Made by a program: the position numbers and the translations under genes
In this document: positions 7,071 through 12,410 of the stretch, in pieces
Numbering within the stretch: the stretch's first letter is position 1
How the letters are laid out: each line of letters begins with the position of its first letter
The notes under the pieces: generated by a model
Database searches by the model: none
Seen by the model: the letters and a program-made list of their open reading frames with translations, nothing else
Told to the model about the DNA's origin: nothing
From: Candidatus Poribacteria bacterium
Lineage (GTDB): Bacteria > Poribacteria > DTPJ01
Reading direction: 5' to 3'
DNA: 12,410 nt
NCBI GenBank assembly: GCA_011334435.1
Contig: DTPJ01000526.1
Coordinates: 1-12,410, forward strand

Positions 7071-8234
7071 CTAATTTTTACTAAGCAGAGATTTGATTTC
7101 CTCACACAATTTTGATGAAATCTTCTTCCACGAGTAATTTTCCGCAAAACTGCGCGTTGATACTTTTTCCATTTGTAAGGCATTTTCAATTTTCTCCGCA
7201 AGTTCATTTGGATCCGTGGAATAACATACAAACTCTTTTCCCAGTAGACTCTCAATGATTGGCGAGACTATGCCGAAATCGGTTGTAACGATTGGCCTAC
7301 AGGCTGCGAGATACTCCATCAATTTAAGCGGAAAGGCGTATTGGGAAAAGTCGTTTGACAAGTACGGAATAACCAACACGTCAGAGGAGCTTATCGCGAA
7401 AGGAATGAGATCATAAGGAAGATCCAAATATATGTATTCGAGACCCAATAGATTGCTGATAATCTTATCCTTTTCTGGTCCACCACCAGTCAGTAATAAT
7501 AATAGATCTTTCTTCTTTCTGGCCAAAATCCGATAGGCTTCGCAAAGGAGCAAAACACCATTGGTTTCTTCAAATGAGCCAGAGTAGCATATTATTTTCT
7601 TCGATAATGGCAAGCCTAAAATTCTTCTTGATGAATCCTTAGGATAATTCTGGAATAGTTCTAGATCCACACCGTTCGGAATTACCACAACGCGCTGCGA
7701 TGTTCTTTGCAATAGCAAGTTTTTCAGTCTTTCGCTCACAGCAACAATAATATCCGATCTTCGTAACATTACTTCATTAATAATTTTTATAACTGGAATT
7801 TTCATAATTGGGTATGAATCATAATTATCTTGATTATCATATATATAAGGCCTCCCGATGATTTTTGATAGCATAAATGCCATAAAGCTTACCAATGGGT
7901 CACCAGATGCAATAATCACGCTAACCTGCTGTATTTTGGACCTACGAAAAAACAATCTCAACATTGATACGGGTATTGTCATTAATGTGTGCGAATGTAT
8001 CTCCATATCTTCATCGACATTAATTCTAATGGATTTTGATTTATAGTAGTCGATGCAAAAAAAAATCACATGGCATCCTAAGGAGGACAATTCTTTCGCT
8101 ATTTGATATTGTCTTCCAAATTTCTCCAGGATTATATCTCGTTTCGAAATTCGCCTCTTCGTGAAAAACAAAATTGTCACTTCGCTACAGGAGCGGAACC
8201 CATTACGCGCAATATTCTTTTCATTATTCGCCAT
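7071..8234 (-). CDS. GT4-like glycosyltransferase (GT-B fold)
   Basis: The product has 387 residues on the minus strand from ATG 8234. The C-terminal half is clearly GT-B: IPNGVD (185-190) at the linker, CYSGSFEETNG (216-226), GGGP (250-253), then YAFPLKLMEYLA (299-310) with E307, and RPIVTTDFG (313-321). The loop FPLKLMEYLA is the form seen in GT4 enzymes in which the first acidic residue of E-x7-E is replaced; only E307 is retained. The N-terminal half has KFGRQYQIAKELSSLGCHV (38-56), the usual acceptor-domain opening where a searcher for the glycine loop finds it reduced to one glycine. I infer nucleotide-sugar-dependent transfer in the cytoplasm with unknown sugar. Before the ATG lies GAGATGA, a near match to the anti-Shine-Dalgarno partner GAGGTGA. 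It converges with the GT4 gene ending at 7039. Confidence 0.85.
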   Translation of the reverse strand: MANNEKNIARNGFRSCSEVTILFFTKRRISKRDIILEKFGRQYQIAKELSSLGCHVIFFCIDYYKSKSIRINVDEDMEIHSHTLMTIPVSMLRLFFRRSKIQQVSVIIASGDPLVSFMAFMLSKIIGRPYIYDNQDNYDSYPIMKIPVIKIINEVMLRRSDIIVAVSERLKNLLLQRTSQRVVVIPNGVDLELFQNYPKDSSRRILGLPLSKKIICYSGSFEETNGVLLLCEAYRILARKKKDLLLLLTGGGPEKDKIISNLLGLEYIYLDLPYDLIPFAISSSDVLVIPYLSNDFSQYAFPLKLMEYLAACRPIVTTDFGIVSPIIESLLGKEFVCYSTDPNELAEKIENALQMEKVSTRSFAENYSWKKISSKLCEEIKSLLSKN

Positions 8235-8280
8235 TTTTCATCTCTTCCCTTCAAATACAAATCAAAAGATGGAAGAAGAT

Positions 8281-8288
8281 ATATATCT
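8281..8288 (-). promoter_or_regulatory. TATA box of the minus-strand GT4 gene
   Basis: ATATATAT-type sequence lies 47-54 bases before ATG 8234 on the minus strand. Transcription would begin near 8255, leaving a leader of about 20 bases that can hold the ribosome binding site GAGATGA. Confidence 0.4.
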
Positions 8289-8627
8289 ATTGCAAATTAA
8301 ATCATAACATCACGAGATTTCTTATTTCCGTTGATCTGTAGAAGAAAAGAACAACCCGCAATTATCGATTTTCAGGTATTGCTATAATTGATCAAGTCAT
8401 TGTTAAAAAAATGATTGAAAGAGGTCATTCTGGTTTCTGAAATTTAATGAAAATTATTTAATTTAGAAAGATAATTTGATTAATTGCAATTTAGCAAAGC
8501 GCTTTTGTTTCATAATGCAGGGCGATAAGAGTATGCGAAGACATCAAATTGAGCATCTTCCAAGGTCATTGAGAACTACAAATTATTAAAACAAACAAGG
8601 CCCCTCTTGCAGACATTAGATTGTACT

Positions 8628-8735
8628 TTAAAGACACCCGATCCTCTGCATAAGAATTGTATGTATCACTTCCGCAACTCTTTTCGCCGATACCGAGCCT
8701 TCGTTAAATTGGGCAGACGCAGAACTCCTTTTCAT
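8628..8735 (-). pseudogene. possible C-terminal remnant of a glycosyltransferase or 2-epimerase gene
   Basis: A 35-codon minus-strand frame contains FNEGSVSAKRVAEVIHTILM. A short Gly/Ser turn followed by a conserved-looking amphipathic helix with KRVAEVI resembles the last helix of GT4 glycosyltransferases and UDP-GlcNAc 2-epimerases, where it reads like AAERIVEIL. About 0.6 kb upstream on the same strand (9456 to 9331) a 41-codon frame begins MHLIFVKRLQ and contains RFSRILQVLSFF, which could be the matching N-terminal beta-strand and helix. The region between is broken by stops in every frame. Total span (about 0.83 kb) is shorter than a typical gene of these families (about 1.1 kb). The similarity is judged by eye only. 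Confidence 0.22.
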
Positions 8736-9272
8736 AATAGTCCTTTACAGACATAGGCTCTATTATGCTTTGGTAGGTTTTCAACTCCCTTTTTGAAACT
8801 CACAATGTTGAATGAACTCCCTAACAGGTAATGCCAGTAATAATAATGAATCATTCCCAATTATATACAGATTATGCAATATTCCACAAAAGATTATTCT
8901 CTCTCGTCGACGGGCACATTCTCGCAAAGCTCGCTAGATTACTATTTTGGAAAAACTTGATTTTGCAATACTACTTCCGAACAATCTTATTTGAGATTTA
9001 GCTATAAAAATATAGATAATCTTTTTTTGATTCCGCAATGTTGCAGGCCGAATTTTACCAGCCTCATACCTAGTGCTCAGACATCATTCACCTTATATTA
9101 CCTTTCAAAGACTCCTTAGTCACTCAGCAATCATACCATTATTACAAGCATATCCTGTTTCTCTTTGAAATTAGCACAATATCGAAAAATGTGATCATAT
9201 ACAACGTTTTGTTAAAATCGACGGTTTCAATTATTGAAGATCAAAATATTGTGTATTTGTTATTACTGCGTA

Positions 9273-9286
9273 ACTGGAATTCCAGT
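9273..9286. repeat. perfect 14-base palindrome
   Basis: ACTGGAATTCCAGT is its own reverse complement. With no loop it is better suited to a dimeric DNA-binding protein than to an RNA hairpin. It lies about 370 bases before the operon at 9659, far for a usual operator. No second copy was noticed in the window. Confidence 0.35.
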
Positions 9287-9644
9287 CCAATTTTAACTCC
9301 ATCAAGAACCACATTAGATCAAGAGTGAAACTACCCATATAAACAAAAGAAAGAAAGTACTTGAAGAATTCTAGAAAAACGATTAGTCCCTATCTGAGTT
9401 TGGTGTACATCATCATATGACATCGTTTGAAGACGTTTTACGAAAATCAAATGCATTTCATACTTGAATACCGTAGATATTTTTATAACTAGACAAAAAA
9501 ATTTCGGATAGAGAGTGGATTCAGGTCATCAAAGCTTACCCAGCTTAGCTGATTCATTAACTCATCTCTTTAATTAATCGCGCATAATAATGCACTCTCC
9601 TTTAGGAATTATGCCATCAATTTAATGTAATTGTTTTGATTTAT

Positions 9645-9649
9645 AGGAG
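9645..9649 (+). promoter_or_regulatory. ribosome binding site of the GT2 gene at 9659
   Basis: AGGAG ends nine bases before ATG 9659. This favours 9659 over the in-frame ATG at 9665, which would leave 15 bases. Its presence means this operon is transcribed with a leader, unlike the leaderless gene at 4261. Confidence 0.65.
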
Positions 9650-9658
9650 TAATAAAGA

Positions 9659-10597
9659 ATGACCATGAAGGTATTTGCTGTCATCCCAGCGTTCAATGAA
9701 AAGGACATGATCAAGCAGGTAATCCAAGAGACTGAGAAATTCGTGGACCAGATTATCGTTGTCGATGATGGGAGCTCTGATGGCACCGCAACCGTCGCGC
9801 TCAGTGCTGGCGCAATCGTGATTTCCCACCCACGAAACATGGGCGTAGGCTCGGCCTTCGCAACAGGAGTCGAAAAAGCGCTATCATTAGGCGCGGATAT
9901 TGTTGTTACCTTAGATGCAGATGGACAATTTAAGCCGAGCGATATTCCAAGATTAATCCAGCCGATCATCGAAGGAAAGGCGGATTTTGTTACTGGTTCC
10001 CGATTTATGAACAATGAACCCGTACCTGATATGAATGGTGTAAAAAGAATCGGCAATAAGTTTTTCACAAGACTAACGAGCTGGCTGACTGGAATGAACT
10101 TTACCGACACCCAATGCGGGTTCAGAGCCTATTCAAAAGAGACGTTGTTGCGCATAACAACTTTCGGCCGGTTCACATACACTCAGGAGGTTTTTTTGGA
10201 TCTAGTCAACAAGAATATGAGAGTCGTCGAAATACCGATTAAGGTCCTCCCGCGTCAAAGCGGAAAATCGAAAGTCGTCAAAAACCCATTTTCATACGGA
10301 CTCCGCGCTCTGAAGATTATCATGCAAACCGAAAGAGACCATCATCCTCTTCGGTTTTTTACAACAATTTCAATGTTTTTCATCGTTCCCTCAATAACAA
10401 TGTTCGCATTTGTTTTGGCGCATTGGCTACTTTACGGAAAAACAAGTCCCTTTACCTCATTGTTGTCGTTATCAGGTACATTATTTCTCGTCGGTATAAT
10501 TTTTATAGTCCTCGCCCTTATCGCCGATATGCAAGGCAGACAGAGAAAAATGCAGGAGGAAATACTATACCTTTTAAGAAGGCAACGATATTCATAA
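9659..10597 (+). CDS. GT2 (DPM1/GtrB-like) polyprenyl-phosphate glycosyltransferase with two C-terminal membrane helices
   Basis: The enzyme has 312 residues. The GT-A core has PAFNE (10-14), VVDDGSSDGT (34-43), RNMGVGSA (59-66), the metal-binding DxD as DADG (D86, D88), GSRF (113-116) and TDTQCGFRAYSK (149-160), followed by QEVFLDLV (176-183). The order and spacing match dolichyl-phosphate-mannose-synthase-like GT2 enzymes, which load a sugar from a nucleotide donor onto polyprenyl phosphate at the inner membrane face. Two hydrophobic helices at about 235-255 and 268-290 anchor the C-terminus, and a basic, helical tail follows. The sugar cannot be told. It is the first gene of a plus-strand operon, 22 bases before the dehydrogenase gene. 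It has higher G+C codon choice than the genes at 2188-8234. Confidence 0.9.
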   Translation: MTMKVFAVIPAFNEKDMIKQVIQETEKFVDQIIVVDDGSSDGTATVALSAGAIVISHPRNMGVGSAFATGVEKALSLGADIVVTLDADGQFKPSDIPRLIQPIIEGKADFVTGSRFMNNEPVPDMNGVKRIGNKFFTRLTSWLTGMNFTDTQCGFRAYSKETLLRITTFGRFTYTQEVFLDLVNKNMRVVEIPIKVLPRQSGKSKVVKNPFSYGLRALKIIMQTERDHHPLRFFTTISMFFIVPSITMFAFVLAHWLLYGKTSPFTSLLSLSGTLFLVGIIFIVLALIADMQGRQRKMQEEILYLLRRQRYS

Positions 10598-10619
10598 CAA
10601 TTAACGAGGGATCAATGGC

Positions 10620-12014
10620 ATGAACTCGAGAGTCACCTCCATTTCCGAGAAAATCCGAGAAAGAACCGCGAAAATTGCGGTTATTGGTCTCGGTTATGTG
10701 GGCCTGAACATATCGATCAGTTTTGCTTGCGAGGGGTTCCAAGTTTATGGATTCGATGTCGACGAAAGAAAAATAGATTCGTTGCGAAATGGAATCAATT
10801 ACATCCCTGAGGAAGGATTCATCTCGGAAATGCTTCCCAGAGTTATTTCAAAAAGTTTTTTTGTTTCCACTAATGTCGATGAGGCTTCAGCGATCGGTGA
10901 TGTAATCATTATCATCGTGCCGACTGCAAACGGTAACACACCGACGATGGAATATCTGCATAATGCGCTTAACTCAATTATTAAAAACGATATTACTGGA
11001 AAACTCATCGTCTTGGAGAGCACCGTCAAAGTCGGTACCACGGAAGAAATTGTCGTACCGGCACTCGAAAAAACTGGTCTATTTGCTGGCAAAGACTTCT
11101 TCGTCGGCTATTCTCCAGAGAGAATAGATCCAGGGAACAAAGAAAGATCGCTCAGGAATATACCAAAAGTCGTCAGTGGCATCAACCCAGAGTCAGCGGA
11201 GATCACTGCTAAACTTTACGAGAATATCGTAAATGAAGTCGTCCTTGTCTCTTCAACGCGGACGGCGGAATTCATCAAACTTATGGAAAATGTCCAAAGA
11301 GATGTTAACATCGCCTTGATGAATCTTTTCGCAATAATGTGCGAAAAAGCAAATATCGACATTGAAGAAGCGATTTTCGCCGCATCCACAAAATGGAATT
11401 TTCACCCCTATAAAGCCAGCTGCGGAGTTGGCGGCCACTGCCTCAAAAAGGATCCTCTGCTCCTTGCGCATTCTTTTGATGGAGAAGGACTCGATCTCGG
11501 ACTTATTTATGCCGCAAGAAAAATCAATGACTTGATGCCGACCTTGACAGCAGAAAAGGCATTATTGATCTGCTCTGATAAAATTGGTAAGAATGTTTCT
11601 GAGACGAAATTTGGCATTTTGGGATTGTCCTATAAGAAGAATTCATCGGATACCAGAAATGCCCCCGCATTCTACATTATCGATCATCTCAAGAAAAACG
11701 GAGCACAACACATTTATCCATATGATCCTCTCGTTAAAAATGGCATCATACAGGCCAAGGTTTCAGACATCCTCAACTCAGACATCATCATATTAACAGC
11801 GGCACACGATTGCTTTTCTGGACTCCTTGACAATTATGATGGTTATATTGTCGATGGGACGAATACTCTCGAACCCTCAGACAAGGTTATCGGCATCGGT
11901 CGGAATCACATCGATATGAAATTCAAAGACAAGTCGTTTGATGACTCGGTATTACCCAAAATACTCACCTATCAAAAGAAGAAACTCGCGTCGCCGAAGA
12001 TTAACCATGGTTAA
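10620..12014 (+). CDS. UDP-N-acetylhexosamine 6-dehydrogenase, WecC/WbpA family
   Basis: The enzyme has 464 residues, normal for the nucleotide-sugar 6-dehydrogenase superfamily. The N-terminal NAD domain has GLGYVG (23-28) and an acidic residue D46 at the end of the second strand, which favours NAD over NADP. STVKVGT (124-130) and GYSPERIDPG (163-172) follow. The central helix has EFIKLMEN (217-224), giving K220 and N224. The catalytic cysteine is C274 in GVGGHCLKKDP. The C-terminal substrate domain has GLSYKKNSSDTRNAP (345-359). GGHC is the form in UDP-ManNAc and UDP-GlcNAc dehydrogenases, whereas UDP-glucose dehydrogenases usually have GGSCFPKD. I infer oxidation of C6 of a UDP-N-acetylhexosamine to the uronic acid in two NAD-dependent steps. 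ATG 10620 has GAGGG (10606-10610) nine bases away; an ATG at 10615 stops at once. ManNAc versus GlcNAc as substrate cannot be settled, and no 2-epimerase gene is intact here. Confidence 0.92.
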   Translation: MNSRVTSISEKIRERTAKIAVIGLGYVGLNISISFACEGFQVYGFDVDERKIDSLRNGINYIPEEGFISEMLPRVISKSFFVSTNVDEASAIGDVIIIIVPTANGNTPTMEYLHNALNSIIKNDITGKLIVLESTVKVGTTEEIVVPALEKTGLFAGKDFFVGYSPERIDPGNKERSLRNIPKVVSGINPESAEITAKLYENIVNEVVLVSSTRTAEFIKLMENVQRDVNIALMNLFAIMCEKANIDIEEAIFAASTKWNFHPYKASCGVGGHCLKKDPLLLAHSFDGEGLDLGLIYAARKINDLMPTLTAEKALLICSDKIGKNVSETKFGILGLSYKKNSSDTRNAPAFYIIDHLKKNGAQHIYPYDPLVKNGIIQAKVSDILNSDIIILTAAHDCFSGLLDNYDGYIVDGTNTLEPSDKVIGIGRNHIDMKFKDKSFDDSVLPKILTYQKKKLASPKINHG

Positions 12015-12027
12015 TTTGGCGGGAAAA

Positions 12028-12034
12028 TTATATA
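12028..12034 (+). promoter_or_regulatory. possible internal TATA box before the last GT2 gene
   Basis: TTATATA in the 48-base gap after the dehydrogenase lies 29-35 bases before ATG 12063, so transcription could start near 12058-12061. The only ribosome-binding-like bases, GGGG at 12057-12060, are two bases from the ATG, too close to work well. That favours a nearly leaderless transcript, though co-transcription with the gene before it remains possible. Confidence 0.35.
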
Positions 12035-12062
12035 TCAACAAAAGAAAGTCAATGGCGGGGTT

Positions 12063-12410
12063 ATGATCGAGCAACGGTCTTCTAATGGGGATTTCACGAT
12101 TATACTACCGACTCTTAACGAAAGCCATAATATCATACCGATGCTCGAAACACTCAATTCCCTATACCCATCGGCGAAAATCCTTGTCATAGACGATTCA
12201 TCAACCGATGGCACGCAAGCAAAAGTCAAAGAATATGCGCATGTCCACAACCAAGTCTCTCTCATTGAGAGGAATATAGAGGACCGCGGTCTAACAGCAA
12301 GCGTCATGGAAGGCATTCTTTTCTCAGAAACACCTTACTTCGTCGTCCTTGATGCGGATTTCCAACATCCGCCTGAGGCAATTAAGGATATTGTAAGTGC
12401 ACTGAAAAAG
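12063..12410 (+). CDS. DPM1-like GT2 polyprenyl-phosphate glycosyltransferase (3' truncated)
   Basis: 116 residues are visible before the window edge. PTLNE (16-20), VIDDSSTDGT (42-51), ERNIEDRGLTASV (69-81) and VLDADFQHPPE (95-105; D97 and D99 form the DxD) follow the dolichyl-phosphate mannosyltransferase pattern closely; the RGL and DADFQHPPE strings are the DPM1 signature. It should transfer mannose or another hexose from a nucleotide donor to a polyprenyl phosphate on the cytoplasmic face, giving the donor for GT-C enzymes. ATG 12063 is the only ATG, GTG or TTG between the preceding in-frame stop and the conserved region. A C-terminal GtrA-type membrane domain is common in archaeal relatives but lies outside the window. 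It differs in sequence from the GT2 at 9659, so this is not a recent duplication. Confidence 0.88.
   Translation, partial: MIEQRSSNGDFTIILPTLNESHNIIPMLETLNSLYPSAKILVIDDSSTDGTQAKVKEYAHVHNQVSLIERNIEDRGLTASVMEGILFSETPYFVVLDADFQHPPEAIKDIVSALKK

Larger units (their letters stand above)
8235..9658. other. gene-poor tract of about 1.42 kb
   Basis: Between the divergent genes at 8234 and 9659 no frame of normal gene length is open on either strand. The contents are the promoter of the minus-strand gene, a perfect 14-base palindrome (9273-9286), a T-run at 9022-9028, and minus-strand fragments that may be remains of a sugar-enzyme gene (8628-8735 and 9331-9456). Stops are frequent in all frames, so any former gene is well decayed. 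The promoter of the operon starting at 9659 was not located with confidence. Confidence 0.5.

Noticed and set aside
10620..12014. Assignment as UDP-glucose 6-dehydrogenase
   Set aside because: The active-site loop has GGHC, the form of UDP-N-acetylhexosamine dehydrogenases, not the GGSCFPKD form usual for UDP-glucose dehydrogenases.

Overview
The window looks like a surface-glycan (S-layer/N-glycan or capsule-type) biosynthesis region of an archaeon, probably a euryarchaeote or thermoplasmatote. This assignment is inferred from sequence features, not from a database match. Supporting signs are AT-rich TATA-like boxes about 26-32 bases before several start codons, at least one gene that fits leaderless transcription (ATG at 4261, minus strand), T-run endings without strong bacterial hairpins, a surface protein anchored by a C-terminal membrane helix, and polyprenol-type GT2 enzymes next to a WecC-like nucleotide-sugar dehydrogenase.

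Layout. Bases 2-616 hold the C-terminal end of a membrane-anchored surface protein. Bases 617-2187 hold no convincing gene, only a broken membrane-protein-like frame and a tandem pair of TATA-like elements. Bases 2188-8234 are an AT-rich block of five genes in mixed orientation: a small DUF1616-like membrane protein (+), a roughly 12-helix GT-C-like membrane protein (-), a GT4 glycosyltransferase (+), a second GT4 (+) and a third GT4 (-). Two gene pairs converge (2580/2618 and 7039/7071) and one diverges (4261/4402). Bases 8235-9658 are a second gene-free tract with a possible decayed sugar-enzyme fragment on the minus strand. From 9659 to the right edge, a tight plus-strand operon carries a GT2 with two C-terminal membrane helices, a WecC/WbpA-type UDP-N-acetylhexosamine 6-dehydrogenase, and a DPM1-like GT2 cut by the window edge.

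How the genes may work together (inference). The dehydrogenase would supply a UDP-N-acetyl-hexosaminuronic acid. The GT2 enzymes would charge or extend polyprenyl phosphate carriers, the three GT4 enzymes would add sugars from nucleotide donors on the cytoplasmic face, and the GT-C-like protein would use a lipid-linked sugar on the outer face. No flippase or AglB-type oligosaccharyltransferase is visible, so the pathway is incomplete here. The flanks (1-616 and 9659-12410) look richer in G+C than the middle, and gene-poor tracts bound the AT-rich block on both sides. This suggests an exchanged glycan cassette inserted in a more stable backbone. Apart from that architecture, the gene families are known ones; I did not find a clearly new multi-gene system.
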